Shown here: in pieces, positions 34,222 to 42,895 of the stretch
Layout: each line of letters begins with the position of its first letter
Numbering within the stretch: the stretch's first letter is position 1
NCBI GenBank assembly: GCA_015075405.1
Contig: JABTUK010000003.1
Location: forward strand, 744,001-808,000
Origin: Anaerolineales bacterium
Lineage (GTDB): Bacteria; Chloroflexota; Anaerolineae; 4572-78; J111
DNA: 64,000 bases
Reading direction: 5' to 3'
The notes under the pieces: generated by a model
The model's database searches: none
The model's input: the letters and a program-made list of their open reading frames with translations, nothing else
What the model was told of the DNA's origin: nothing
Made by a program: the position numbers and the translations under genes

Positions 34222-35420
34222 GCATCAGCAAAATTCTCTGCACAACCACCAGTTATCCACCCGCCGTGGGTGGGGCGCAATTGCATACCCATGAGATTCT
34301 TAAACGCTTAACAGATCGCTACTCTATTCAGGTTATCACCCACTGGGCCGAAAATCGTACTGATTGGCTCATGGGAACCACACTGAGAGCGCCGGCCAAG
34401 CCAAAATCCTATATTATTGAAAATGTCCCGGTTGAGTTAATTACCCTGACCTCCAGCGAACGTTGGCGGCTGTGGCCGTATGTTTTCAGTTATTATGGCC
34501 TCAAATCGCTCGCCATCAACCAAATTGCGGCTGTGTTGGCTTCCAAACTTGAAAGCATGGCCCGCGACTCCACGCTTATTCATAACGCGCGGATTGGCCG
34601 AGAGCCGCTGAGTTTTGCTTCGCTTGCCACCGCTCGCAAGCTGAACATCCCCTTTGTGTTTGTGCCTTATCACCATCCTCGCTGGATTGGCTGGAATTAC
34701 CGGGATTACCTACGTATTTACCAACAGGCAGATGCGCTAATTGCCTTAACCCAAACAGAAAAACAAACACTGATTGATTTAGGGGTGGCTGAAGAGCGAG
34801 TTTTTGTAACGGGCATGGGGCCTGTACTGGCCGATCAGTCAAACCCTGAAAGTTTCCGTCAGGAATTAGGGTTAGCTACAGATGTACCCATCGTTTTGTT
34901 TCTGGGGCAAAAATATCGGTACAAGGGCCTGGAGCCGCTCGTAGCCGCTGCCAAAATTGTCTGGCAGAAATGGCCCGATACCCGCTTTCTATTTATTGGG
35001 CCGCCCACTCCTTTTTCTACCGCGTTCTTTGCGCGCCATACTGACCCTCGCCTGATTGAATTAGGTATTGTTGACCTACAGCAGAAAACCGATGCCCTGG
35101 CCGCCTGTACCTTATTGTGTTTACCCTCTACCCAGGAAAGTTTTGGCGGTGTTTTTACCGAAGCCTGGATGCTGGGCAAACCGGTAATTGGCGCGGATAT
35201 CCCGGCTATCCGTGAAGTTATTGACGACGAAGTAAATGGGTACCTGACTCTACCTGAAGCTGAAGCCATTGCCACTAAAATCTGTTTCTTACTAGGCAAC
35301 CCAACGGTAGCCCAGCGGTTAGGACAGGCCGGCCGGGCCAAAACATTAAAACATTATAGCTGGGAGAAGCTGGCTCAAAAGACAGAAGAAATATATACTA
35401 AAGTGCGGCAAGGAGTTTGA
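34218..35420 (+). CDS. Glycosyltransferase family 4
   Basis: A 400-residue GT-B enzyme from a GTG that overlaps the previous stop (GTGA). The N-terminal motif is TTSYPPAVGGAQLHTHEIL, the donor site has LFLGQKYRYKGLEPLVAA (near 225) and LCLPSTQESFGGVFTEAWML (near 300-319) with the two Glu of GT4 enzymes, then KPVIGADIPAIREVI. Retaining transferase; sugar unknown. Confidence 0.86.
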   Translation: MSISKILCTTTSYPPAVGGAQLHTHEILKRLTDRYSIQVITHWAENRTDWLMGTTLRAPAKPKSYIIENVPVELITLTSSERWRLWPYVFSYYGLKSLAINQIAAVLASKLESMARDSTLIHNARIGREPLSFASLATARKLNIPFVFVPYHHPRWIGWNYRDYLRIYQQADALIALTQTEKQTLIDLGVAEERVFVTGMGPVLADQSNPESFRQELGLATDVPIVLFLGQKYRYKGLEPLVAAAKIVWQKWPDTRFLFIGPPTPFSTAFFARHTDPRLIELGIVDLQQKTDALAACTLLCLPSTQESFGGVFTEAWMLGKPVIGADIPAIREVIDDEVNGYLTLPEAEAIATKICFLLGNPTVAQRLGQAGRAKTLKHYSWEKLAQKTEEIYTKVRQGV

Positions 35421-35430
35421 GTAAACAAGA

Positions 35431-36384
35431 GTGAATCTAACCAACAAACGCATTATGGTCACCGGCGGTGACGGTTTTTTGGGGCGCTATGTAGTGGCCG
35501 AGTTGAAACAACACGAGGTGGGCCACCTTTTTGTGCCCGGCCATCAAGATTATGATTTAACCCAAATCAACGACGTCATTCGGGCGTACGAGGTGGGGCA
35601 GCCAGATGTGGTTATTCATCTGGCGGCCAAAGTGGGCGGCATTGGCATCAACCGCGAGAAGCCGGGCGAGTTCTTTTATGACAATTTGATGATGGGCGCT
35701 CATCTGATGGAGCAGGCCCGGCTGGCCGGGGTGGAAAAATTTGTTTCGATTGGCACCGTCTGCGCTTATCCCAAATTTACCCCTGTCCCTTTCAAAGAGG
35801 ATGACTTGTGGAACGGCTACCCCGAAGAAACGAACGCGCCTTATGGCCTGGCTAAAAAGATGCTGTTGGTCCAGGGGCAAGCCTATCGCCAGCAGTATGG
35901 CTTTAATGCCATCTACCTGCTGCCGGTTAATCTGTACGGACCCGGAGATAACTTTGAGCCTCAAAGTTCCCACGTTATTCCGGCTCTCATCAAAAAATGC
36001 GTTGACGCCATCAAACGCGGCGATTCAGAAATTGTCGCCTGGGGTACAGGCCGAGCCTCACGGGAGTTTTTATTTGTGGAAGATGCCGCCAGGGCGATTG
36101 TTCTGGCCACCCAGGCGTATGACCAGCCTGAACCGGTCAATTTAGGCTCCGGCATGGAAATTACCATCAGAAATTTACTCGAACTGATTGCCGAGTTAAC
36201 CGGCTTTCAAGGTAAAATTGTCTGGGATACCTCCAAGCCCGACGGTCAACCTCGCCGTTCACTCGATACCAGCCGGGCCAAACAAGCCTTTGATTTTCAG
36301 GCTCAGACCGATTTCCGAAAGGGCTTGCGGAAAACGATTGATTGGTATTTGGCCCATCAGCACGAATTACAATTTGGGGATTAA
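35431..36384 (+). CDS. fcl: GDP-L-fucose synthase
   Basis: Converts GDP-4-keto-6-deoxy-mannose to GDP-L-fucose (epimerase and reductase). The 317-residue SDR has GGDGFLGR at residues 12-19, the diagnostic VGGIGINREKPGEFFYDNL near 68-86 and the catalytic YGLAK. SASREFLFVED-like (RASREFLFVED) and LGSGMEITI follow. GTG start. No gmd (GDP-mannose 4,6-dehydratase) is in the window, so the substrate must come from elsewhere. It gives the locus L-fucose or a related 6-deoxy sugar. Confidence 0.88.
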   Translation: MNLTNKRIMVTGGDGFLGRYVVAELKQHEVGHLFVPGHQDYDLTQINDVIRAYEVGQPDVVIHLAAKVGGIGINREKPGEFFYDNLMMGAHLMEQARLAGVEKFVSIGTVCAYPKFTPVPFKEDDLWNGYPEETNAPYGLAKKMLLVQGQAYRQQYGFNAIYLLPVNLYGPGDNFEPQSSHVIPALIKKCVDAIKRGDSEIVAWGTGRASREFLFVEDAARAIVLATQAYDQPEPVNLGSGMEITIRNLLELIAELTGFQGKIVWDTSKPDGQPRRSLDTSRAKQAFDFQAQTDFRKGLRKTIDWYLAHQHELQFGD

Positions 36385-36387
36385 AGA

Positions 36388-37161
36388 GTGCAGACCAACA
36401 TTCGCCGGGTCAACATCCTTGGCGTCGGGATTAGCGCGATAACTATGCCCCAGGCTGTCAACCAGGTTGCCCAGTGGATAGACAATCGGACCTGCCATTA
36501 TATCTCTGTTTGCACCGTCCATACCGTTATGGAATGTCAGCGCAATGAACGGATGCGCCGCGCCGTCAACGCTGCCGGGCTGGCCACACCCGATGGGATG
36601 CCCCTGGTTTGGTTGAGCCGTTGGTGGGGTCACTGTCCGGTTACCCGTGTTTACGGCCCTGATTTGATGTTAGCCTTATGCCGCCTCTCGGTTGAGCGGG
36701 GCTACAGCCATTACTTTTACGGCGGCGCAGCCGGTGTACCCGAACTCCTGGCTAAAAATTTACAGCAGCGCTTCCCCGGCTTAAAAGTAGCCGGAGGCTA
36801 CTCGCCCCCTTTTCGACCCCTAACCCCTGACGAAGAGACGCAAATCATCACTCAAATTAATCAAGCCGCCCCCGATATCATCTGGGTCGGCTTGGGTACA
36901 CCCAAGCAAGATTTATGGATGGCCGCTCACCGCCATCAATTAACCGCGCCGGTGTTGATCGGGGTGGGCGCAGCGTTTGATTTTCACACGGGCCGCATCC
37001 CCCAGGCGCCCCGTTGGATGCAGCAAAACGGCCTGGAATGGCTCTTTCGGCTTTGGCAAGAACCCCGCCGTTTATGGTATCGCTATCTGGTCTACAACCC
37101 TCTATTTATCGCGCTCGTTTTAGCTCAGATGTTGGGGATACGGCGGTTCTCTCTTGAGTAA
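36388..37161 (+). CDS. WecG/TagA/CpsF family glycosyltransferase
   Basis: A 257-residue enzyme of family GT26. The start VNILGVGISAITM, DGMPLVWLSR, RVYGPDLM, YGGAAGVPELL, VGLGTPKQDLWMA and GVGAAFDFHTG are all family signatures. It adds the second sugar (N-acetylmannosaminuronate or N-acetylmannosamine in known cases) to the undecaprenyl-linked first sugar. GTG start 3 bases after fcl. The gene encoding the initiating transferase follows after a mobile-element copy. Confidence 0.88.
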   Translation: MQTNIRRVNILGVGISAITMPQAVNQVAQWIDNRTCHYISVCTVHTVMECQRNERMRRAVNAAGLATPDGMPLVWLSRWWGHCPVTRVYGPDLMLALCRLSVERGYSHYFYGGAAGVPELLAKNLQQRFPGLKVAGGYSPPFRPLTPDEETQIITQINQAAPDIIWVGLGTPKQDLWMAAHRHQLTAPVLIGVGAAFDFHTGRIPQAPRWMQQNGLEWLFRLWQEPRRLWYRYLVYNPLFIALVLAQMLGIRRFSLE

Positions 37162-37172
37162 CCATCCACAAT

Positions 37173-37302
37173 GTCTATTCGTAACTGCTCAGCCTCCATG
37201 TCATTTCGAGGCCATAGGCCGAGAAATCCCTAGAGCGTTACACAGGCCATGGGGATTTCTCCCTTCGGTCGAAATGACATGCCTGAGCCGTTACGTCTAT
37301 CC
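37173..37302. mobile_element. Miniature inverted-repeat element, copy C, with 8-bp direct-repeat flanks
   Basis: The element spans 37181-37294: GTAACTGCTCAGCCTCCATG then TCATTTCGAG at the left and CGAAATGACATGCCTGAGCC then GTTAC at the right. GTCTATTC (37173-37180) and GTCTATCC (37295-37302) flank it, seven of eight bases identical. It separates the WecG-type gene from the promoter of the WcaJ-type gene. Confidence 0.77.
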
Positions 37303-37309
37303 TTATTTT

Positions 37310-37339
37310 TTGGCGTAGACGTTCCGACTTGAGTATAAT
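37310..37339 (+). promoter_or_regulatory. Candidate sigma-70 promoter of the initiating transferase
   Basis: TTGGCG (37310-37315), an 18-base spacer and a perfect TATAAT (37334-37339), 35 bases before the ATG. It gives the initiating transferase its own promoter. Confidence 0.6.
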
Positions 37340-37373
37340 AGAGGGGTTAGCAGTGATGCAAGGAAAGTGAGCT

Positions 37374-38774
37374 ATGTTCAAGCGGGCCGGTTTTAGTTTA
37401 GTCCTATTGGTGGGTGATATGGGCACAGTTCTGTTGGCCTTACTGCTCTCCAGTTGGCTGCGTCCCCTCTTGGAAATTGGGAAACCCCTGTTGGCAACTG
37501 ATGCCATGTTACCCTGGCCCGTCTATGGCGTGGCCCTTTTTATATGGGGCGTCGGCTTTATCCTGCTCGATGTCTACCATCTGCAAAAAAACCTGCGCGC
37601 CCTTGACGAAATCCAGCGGCTTATCTCCGCCCACGCCGCCACCACCCTGGCCTTTGCCGGCGCCCTCTACTTCTCCTTCCGCGATGTCTCCCGCCTCCAG
37701 GTCCTCTACTTTGCCCTGATTAGCCTCTTTTTCCTGCTAACCTACCGCCTCACCTTTCGCCTCTTTCTGCGCTTTTTCGGCCAAAACCGCTACGGCGCTC
37801 GCCGCGTCTTGATTGTCGGCGCAGGCCGGGCCGGGCATCAGGTCGGCCAGATGGTCATTCAAAACAGTTGGACCGGTCTCAAACTGGTTGGCTTTATGGA
37901 TGATAATCCTCAAGCCGACACCCTCGGCTACCCCCATCTTGGCTCCCTCGACCACTGTATTGAGGTGGCCCAGACCCAGCGGGTCAACGAAATTATCTTC
38001 ACCCTGCCCCGCTACGCCCACGACAAACTGGCCAATCTGGTCGCCGCCCTGGATACCCTCAAAGTCAATGTCCGGGTCATGCCCAACTTTATGGACCTGG
38101 TTTTTCTGCGCTCCGAGGTCGAAGATTTGGGCGGCATGCCCCTGGTCACCTTGCGCGAACCGGCCCTCGATCCTTTGCAGCGCCTCATCAAGCGTACCTT
38201 TGACCTGCTTGTTGGGGGGGTTGGACTAATCCTGGCGCTACCTATCATGGGCATTATCGCCCTGCTCATCAAGTTTGACTCCCCTGGCCCGATTATCTTC
38301 AAGCAACAACGCGCCGGCGAAAATGGCCGGCCCTTCAATATGTACAAGTTTCGGACCATGGTTCACGATGCCGAAACCCGGCACAATGAACTTATCCGGC
38401 AAACCGATCTCGGCCTGCCCATCCACAAGTTTTACGATGACCCCCGTGTGACCCGGTTTGGCCGCTTTTTGCGCCGCACCAGCCTGGATGAGCTACCCCA
38501 ATTGGTCAATGTTCTCAAAGGGGAAATGAGTTTGGTCGGTCCCCGTCCCGAACTGCCCTGGCTGGTAGACAGGTACAAACCCTGGCAGCGCAAACGCTTT
38601 GAAGTGCCGCAAGGGTTGACCGGCTGGTGGCAGGTCAATGGCCGGGCTGACAAGCTGATGCACCTCCACACCGAGGAAGATTTGTATTACATCAAGCACT
38701 ACTCCCTATGGCTCGACATCCAAATCCTGTGGCGCACCCTCAAAACCGTCATTGACCGCCGCGGCGCCTTTTAG
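37374..38774 (+). CDS. Undecaprenyl-phosphate sugar-1-phosphate transferase (WcaJ type)
   Basis: Starts glycan synthesis by moving a hexose-1-phosphate from a nucleotide sugar to undecaprenyl phosphate in the inner membrane. The 466-residue protein has four N-terminal transmembrane helices, a CoA-binding-like Rossmann domain (VLIVGAGRAGHQVGQMV, near 145) and the C-terminal bacterial sugar transferase domain from about residue 268: KRTFDLLVGGVGLILALP, FKQQRAGENGRPFNMYKFRTM, RTSLDELPQL and GEMSLVGPRPELP. The two-domain architecture is that of WcaJ/WbaP/CpsE. It closes the polysaccharide locus. Confidence 0.9.
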   Translation: MFKRAGFSLVLLVGDMGTVLLALLLSSWLRPLLEIGKPLLATDAMLPWPVYGVALFIWGVGFILLDVYHLQKNLRALDEIQRLISAHAATTLAFAGALYFSFRDVSRLQVLYFALISLFFLLTYRLTFRLFLRFFGQNRYGARRVLIVGAGRAGHQVGQMVIQNSWTGLKLVGFMDDNPQADTLGYPHLGSLDHCIEVAQTQRVNEIIFTLPRYAHDKLANLVAALDTLKVNVRVMPNFMDLVFLRSEVEDLGGMPLVTLREPALDPLQRLIKRTFDLLVGGVGLILALPIMGIIALLIKFDSPGPIIFKQQRAGENGRPFNMYKFRTMVHDAETRHNELIRQTDLGLPIHKFYDDPRVTRFGRFLRRTSLDELPQLVNVLKGEMSLVGPRPELPWLVDRYKPWQRKRFEVPQGLTGWWQVNGRADKLMHLHTEEDLYYIKHYSLWLDIQILWRTLKTVIDRRGAF

Positions 38775-38790
38775 AAATTTTCTGGGGTTA

Positions 38791-39126
38791 CTACTTTTGG
38801 GGGAAATACTCTTGAAAACGAGCGCCGACGGCATCGTTTAAATGATCGGCAAAGCCATTGAAGCGTTGAATGTAATCTACCGCAGCCGGGGTAAGTGTTG
38901 AGCCCCCCCCGCCGCTGCCCCCGGTTTGGGTGTCAACCAGTTTGACCCCCAGCCGTTCCTCGCACTCGTGGATTTTGTCCCAGGCCCGGCGATAGGAAAC
39001 GTTCATCCGCGAGGCCGCCGCCGAAATAGAGCCGGTTTCACCCACCGCCTCCAGCAGCCTGACCCGCCAGGAACTAAGGGCGACTTTTCCATCTTTTTCA
39101 ATCCAAAAATTGGCTTTGGGTTGCAT
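38791..39126 (-). CDS. ModE-like winged helix-turn-helix regulator
   Basis: A 111-residue protein matching the N-terminal DNA-binding domain of ModE (LysR-type wHTH): LLEAVGETGSISAAASRMNVSYRRAWDKI is the helix-turn-helix, followed by LVDTQTGGSGGGGSTLTPAA, the wing. The molybdate-binding domains are missing, as in many stand-alone ModE-like proteins. It converges with the initiating transferase gene, 16 bases from its stop. No molybdate transporter is in the window, so its target is unknown. Confidence 0.82.
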   Translation of the reverse strand: MQPKANFWIEKDGKVALSSWRVRLLEAVGETGSISAAASRMNVSYRRAWDKIHECEERLGVKLVDTQTGGSGGGGSTLTPAAVDYIQRFNGFADHLNDAVGARFQEYFPQK

Positions 39127-39130
39127 TGTT

Positions 39131-39242
39131 TAATGACCAGAGACCGGGGACTGATGAGAGCGCTTCGCCTCCCCCTGGGGGACCGGCTGTTCGCCATCTA
39201 TTATTGCCGGTCTCCCGTCTCCGGTCCCCGGTCATTGATGGA
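39131..39242. repeat. Word-repeat hairpin (gaccgggg family)
   Basis: ATGACCAGAGACCGGGGAC at the left (from 39132) is complementary to CCGGTCTCCCGTCTCCGGTC and CCCCGGTCATT at the right (39209-39237). Inner part also pairs partly (CCCCCTGGGGG). It lies between the two minus-strand regulator genes. Same vocabulary as the hairpin at 49407-49477. Confidence 0.75.
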
Positions 39243-39259
39243 GGAGGGTCAATAAAAAT

Positions 39260-39658
39260 TTATTCTTTAGGCGCGCCGCGCTTTTTTATCAAATCCTTAA
39301 TTTTGCCCAGCAAATCTCTGACTACAAAGGGCTTCACCACATAGCCATCAAACAAACCGGCGTAATTTGTTGTTTCTGACTCATCTTCCAGATAATGACG
39401 GGCCGTCAGCATAATCACGGGGATCTGGGCCAGGTCTTGATTATTTTTGATGATTTGCAGCACTTGCCAGCCGTCCATCCCCAACATCATAATATCGAGG
39501 AGAATCAAATCAATGGGCTTATCCGCTTTTTTGAGGATGTCCAAACCTTCAATTCCACCCAGGGCCGAAATAACCTCAAACCCCTCTCGCTCTAAAATCA
39601 AGCGGCCCAGGGTAATCATCTCCCGGTCGTCGTCTATCATTAGGATTCGGTGTGCCAC
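39260..39658 (-). CDS. Single-domain response regulator
   Basis: A 132-residue receiver domain without an output domain. Acidic pocket D9-D11 (IDDD), phosphoacceptor D55 in LLLDIMM, Thr in MLTAR and Lys in YVVKPF are all present. It should be phosphorylated by a histidine kinase encoded elsewhere and act through protein contact. The stop is followed by the palindrome at 39131-39242. Confidence 0.9.
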   Translation of the reverse strand: MAHRILMIDDDREMITLGRLILEREGFEVISALGGIEGLDILKKADKPIDLILLDIMMLGMDGWQVLQIIKNNQDLAQIPVIMLTARHYLEDESETTNYAGLFDGYVVKPFVVRDLLGKIKDLIKKRGAPKE

Positions 39659-39686
39659 GTGTCACTCCTTTGGCTGGCGTTGCCTA

Positions 39687-39715
39687 AGTATAACATGACC
39701 AAACTGTATTGGCAA
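39687..39715 (-). promoter_or_regulatory. Sigma-70 promoter of the response regulator
   Basis: On the minus strand TTGCCA (39715-39710), a 17-base spacer and TATACT (39692-39687), about 30 bases before the start codon. Confidence 0.65.
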
Positions 39716-39741
39716 CGTTTTTTATGTCCCCCTATTGTTTT

Positions 39742-40149
39742 TTAATGATCTTTCTTTTTCGGCACCACCGTTTGAAATTTGTAACGCAGGGCGGGCCGGG
39801 TGAGCGCGACCACAATGGCGATGGAAATGAGCACCTGGCTTATCATCCGCCAATCCGCAGGCGCGCCCAGGAAAGCAGCCGTGTAAAAAGTGTATGGAAT
39901 CGCCACCAGATGCAGCACTACGTTAGCAAACCTGGCCCACTCCTGAATCGCCAGCAAGCCCGCCCCCATCGCCCCGTAGACCAGCAGCAGGGTCAAATAG
40001 GCCACCGTATTCCCGTCGAAATTTCCCACCAACACAGCAATGATCAGCCCCAACAGGGCAATAGCAATCTCAAACGAACCAATCAGCCCTACCGCCAACG
40101 GAATACTTTTATCGGGCGGCGGCAGAGGTGGAGAACTATTTTTATTCAC
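39742..40149 (-). CDS. Small membrane protein, four transmembrane helices
   Basis: A 135-residue protein that I do not recognise. After a Pro-rich start it has four hydrophobic segments (about 17-40, 46-65, 72-92, 100-118) and a basic tail (VVPKKKDH). AVGLIGSFEIAIALLGLI and LAIQEWAR are the most distinctive pieces. It has its own promoter at 40181-40208. Confidence 0.7.
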   Translation of the reverse strand: MNKNSSPPLPPPDKSIPLAVGLIGSFEIAIALLGLIIAVLVGNFDGNTVAYLTLLLVYGAMGAGLLAIQEWARFANVVLHLVAIPYTFYTAAFLGAPADWRMISQVLISIAIVVALTRPALRYKFQTVVPKKKDH

Positions 40150-40180
40150 CGGTGTGTCCTTTGACCGTAAGCATGAATAA

Positions 40181-40208
40181 AGTATAACATAGGCCCCCCA
40201 CCTGTCAA
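40181..40208 (-). promoter_or_regulatory. Sigma-70 promoter of the small membrane protein gene
   Basis: On the minus strand a perfect TTGACA (40208-40203), a 16-base spacer and TATACT (40186-40181). The start codon is at 40149. Confidence 0.75.
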
Positions 40209-40251
40209 AGATAACGGCGAATCGAAACCTTTCCCGCCTCTCTTAAAAAAA

Positions 40252-40280
40252 TTGTGCCAACTTGGAATTAGATGTAAAAT
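40252..40280 (+). promoter_or_regulatory. Candidate promoter of hisG
   Basis: TTGTGC (40252-40257), a 17-base spacer and TAAAAT (40275-40280), 25 bases before the hisG ATG. It lies divergent to the promoter at 40181-40208. Confidence 0.55.
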
Positions 40281-40305
40281 TTCAGCCACATAAGGATTGT
40301 TTATC

Positions 40306-41361
40306 ATGCCAACCCAAACCTATTTCGATCCACTGCCTCAAACCAGCCAGCGCTCCGAAATCCGGCTGGCCCTGCCCAGCAAAGGCCGTATGGAAGAGGA
40401 GACACGCGATTTCCTCAATGCCTGCGGCCTCTCGGTCAACAAAGTTAACCCCCGCCAGTACATTGCCCAAATTGACGACATCCCCAACTTGGAGATCTGG
40501 TTTCAACGCTCGGCCGATGTGGTGCGCAAGGTCCGCGATGGCGATGTGGATTTAGGCATTGTCGGTTTTGATACGGTGGTAGAATATCGCGGCCCCGGCG
40601 ACGACGTGGTTATCATCCACGATGCGCTGGGTTACGGCCACTGCCACCTCTCTGTGGCCGTGCCCGAAGATTGGAGCGAGGTTAACTCTGTGGCCGACCT
40701 GGCCGCGCTGGCCGCCTCGCGCCAGAGCCAGCGCCCGCTGCGCGTGGTCAGCAAGTACGAGCGCCAGACCACCGCTTTTTTGGAAAAGCACGGCATCCAA
40801 CCGCACCGCATCCTCCATGCCGACGGCGCCCTCGAAGCGGCCCCGCAGATGGGCTCCGCCGATTTTATTATTGACCTGGTCAGCAGCGGCGTCACCCTGC
40901 GTGAAAACCGGCTCAAACAGATCGAAGGCGGCCAACTGCTGCAAAGCCAGATGGTCTTCATCGGCAACCGGGCCGCCCTGACCCGCCGGCCCGAAGTGTT
41001 AGCCGTCACCCGGCAGATGCTGGAGCGGATCGAGGCCCACCTGCGCGCCGTCGAGCACGAAACCATCATCGCCAACGTGCGTGGTTCATCGCCCGAAGAA
41101 GTAGCCCAAAAAGTTTTCGACCAGCCCGATTTGGGCGGCTTGCAGGGGCCAACCATCAGCCGGGTCTATCTGCGTGATGCAGACGACACCGGCTGGTACG
41201 CCATCACCATCGTCGTCCGCAAAGACCGGCTGCACCAATCCATCGAGCAGCTTCGCCGCATCGGCGGCAGCGGCGTGCTGGTCCTGCCCATTACCTACAT
41301 TTTTGAAGAGGAGCCGCATCGCTGGGTGAGGTTGTTGGATGTGTTGGGGATTGAAAGGTGA
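40306..41361 (+). CDS. hisG: ATP phosphoribosyltransferase, long form
   Basis: First step of histidine synthesis: ATP plus PRPP to phosphoribosyl-ATP. The 351-residue length and the C-terminal domain (ISRVYLRDADDTGWYAITIV, HisG_C) show the long form, which is feedback-inhibited by histidine and needs no HisZ. LALPSKGRM, DLGIVGFD and ADFIIDLVSSGVTLREN (PRPP loop) are present. The ATG at 40306 with AAGGA nine bases upstream is better than the TTG at 40297. It is separated from the other his genes by about 2.4 kb of accessory material. Confidence 0.92.
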   Translation: MPTQTYFDPLPQTSQRSEIRLALPSKGRMEEETRDFLNACGLSVNKVNPRQYIAQIDDIPNLEIWFQRSADVVRKVRDGDVDLGIVGFDTVVEYRGPGDDVVIIHDALGYGHCHLSVAVPEDWSEVNSVADLAALAASRQSQRPLRVVSKYERQTTAFLEKHGIQPHRILHADGALEAAPQMGSADFIIDLVSSGVTLRENRLKQIEGGQLLQSQMVFIGNRAALTRRPEVLAVTRQMLERIEAHLRAVEHETIIANVRGSSPEEVAQKVFDQPDLGGLQGPTISRVYLRDADDTGWYAITIVVRKDRLHQSIEQLRRIGGSGVLVLPITYIFEEEPHRWVRLLDVLGIER

Positions 41362-41424
41362 AATTAAATGGGACACGGATAAACAGGGATTTCACTGATT
41401 TTTTTTCTAAGGAAGTAAAAGTCT

Positions 41425-42310
41425 ATGTATTGGTTTACCTTCTCTGTCGTTACCTTAATCGTCATAGGGTTAATTGTAGGGGTCACATTTTTATTTCGTT
41501 ATAAGTGGAAAAGTGATGGAAAATTCAAACAGCTTGCTCAAAATCTCTCAATTTCCTTGTTCTCTATTCTAATCGCCCTTATTTTGTTAGAATTATTCTT
41601 TTAAGTTCTATGCACAGTCAGACTCGCTCGGCTATACTCTCGCTGCTCGTAATTGGTTTAATCGTTATTGGGTGAAGAATTCTCTTGGGTATCGAGATAT
41701 AGAGTGGACGCCCCAACTACTTGAAGAACGAACAAAAATTATGGTTTTGGGCGACTCTTTCGCGGCTGGCTGGGGTATAGAAAATAAGGCAGATCTTTTC
41801 TCCTACAAATTAGGCCAGATGCTTGGTGACGATTATGCGGTTATGAATGTTGGTAGAGCGGGGGCTAGTACCCAGGGTGAAATTGAAAATGCCCTTGCAT
41901 ATCCTTATAAACCAGATGTTATAATTCTTGCCTTTTACCTTAATGATATTGATGGCGTAGCCGTAGATAAAGGTTTTCCCCCTTTACCGGCTGCACGAGT
42001 AGAACCAGATATTCTTGAACCACTCGTAGAAAATTCTTACGCAGCCAATTTCTTTTATTGGCGAATATATCGTTTGGGGTCACAAGAGAGAAGCACTGCG
42101 TATTGGAATTGGCTCCAGGGTCGTTATATATACCAAAGGCAGGGTGTTCCTGTTTTAGATGTGACAAACTTAGTTGAAGGTATAGACTCACGCTACCTTG
42201 TCGTCAATTCTGTTGACCCACACCCTAGCAAACTCGTTCATCAGCTTGTTGCTGACGCGCTTTATCCAATGATTTTGGATAGCAGCAAAAAAGCAGCAAA
42301 CTCTCCGTAA
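41425..42310 (+). pseudogene. Frameshifted membrane-anchored SGNH hydrolase
   Basis: Two frames appear to be one gene. The first (41425-41604, 59 residues, with AAGGAAG upstream) has two transmembrane segments and ends SILIALILLELFF. The second is open from there without a start and continues as FYAQSDSLGYTLAARNWF, then NSLGYRDIEW and the SGNH domain: MVLGDSFAAGWGIEN (Ser of block I) and VDPHPSKLVHQLVADAL (Asp and His). The frames join if one T of the TTTT at 41599-41602 is removed. The only start for the second part alone is a GTG at 41672 without a ribosome site. I annotate the joined gene as broken; an assembly or sequencing error is equally possible. Confidence 0.65.
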
Positions 42311-42321
42311 ATTGAATGGGC

Positions 42322-42518
42322 ATCCCGTGAAATCTAAGCGTCCATTACCATTGGAAGGGATGGAGTAGGTTGAAAGCGTTTGGAAATTGTTTCGCTGACA
42401 TGACCCACCCCGGCATGAATGTCAGGGCTAGAGAACTGCGCCGGGTCAACCCGGCTTTAGCCCGATTCATCGGGCGCTGTTCTATAGTCCGGCGACTTCA
42501 TCGCCGGACGAGCGCCGG
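42322..42518. repeat. Multi-hairpin repeat, copy 1
   Basis: About 197 bases, direct repeat of 43551-43748. The 3' half folds as four hairpins in a row: CCCCGGCAT-GA-ATGTCAGGG, GCCGGGT-CA-ACCCGGC, GCCCGAT-TC-ATCGGGC and GTCCGGCGA-CTTCA-TCGCCGGAC. Loops of two or five bases are conserved in both copies. The two copies flank a three-gene cassette. Confidence 0.88.
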
Positions 42519-42582
42519 TGGCAAGATGCTTCCGAGGTTTCCGAAGGTTCTCCCAGTATTGTAGCTTAAATAAGGAAGCGCA

Positions 42583-42789
42583 ATGGATTACAAAGGAATT
42601 ATTACGATTGAGCCAGGGAAACGAGGCGGCAAGCCCTGTATTCGCGGGATGCGTATTATGGTATACGATGTTCTTGATTACCTCGCTTCAGGGATGAACT
42701 ATCAGGAAATCTTGGCTGATTTTCCTTACTTAACCCAGGAAGATATTTTAGCCTGTCTGAAATATGCGGCTGAACGAGAACGCTGTTAA
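42583..42789 (+). CDS. DUF433 antitoxin-like protein
   Basis: A 68-residue DUF433 protein: TIEPGKRGGKPCIRGMRI, VYDVLDYLASGMNYQEIL and DFPYLTQEDILACLKYAA are the family pattern, a small winged-helix related to VapB-like antitoxins. The normal partner, a DUF5615 PIN-like toxin, should follow directly but is absent; the next gene is DUF4160. It therefore looks like an orphan antitoxin. It starts 65 bases after the repeat copy 1. Confidence 0.87.
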   Translation: MDYKGIITIEPGKRGGKPCIRGMRIMVYDVLDYLASGMNYQEILADFPYLTQEDILACLKYAAERERC

Positions 42790-42895
42790 GGTTTCGTGAG
42801 CGCGGCTGAAACGACAGCCCATCAGCCAAAAGTGAGTTTACACCTCACCGATTTTATGTTATAGTCTAAAAAATAATCATCCTGGCTGAGAAAAT

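Noticed and set aside
39131..39242. An additional protein of about 110 codons overlapping the ModE-like gene on the plus strand.
   Set aside because: It reads through the palindrome and antisense to the ModE-like gene; no support.
42370..42564. A short frame (MKAFGNCFADMTHPG...) that has a similar partner at 43599-43820.
   Set aside because: Both lie in the multi-hairpin repeat. Base changes between copies mostly alter residues while keeping hairpin pairing, so the RNA/DNA structure and not a protein is conserved.
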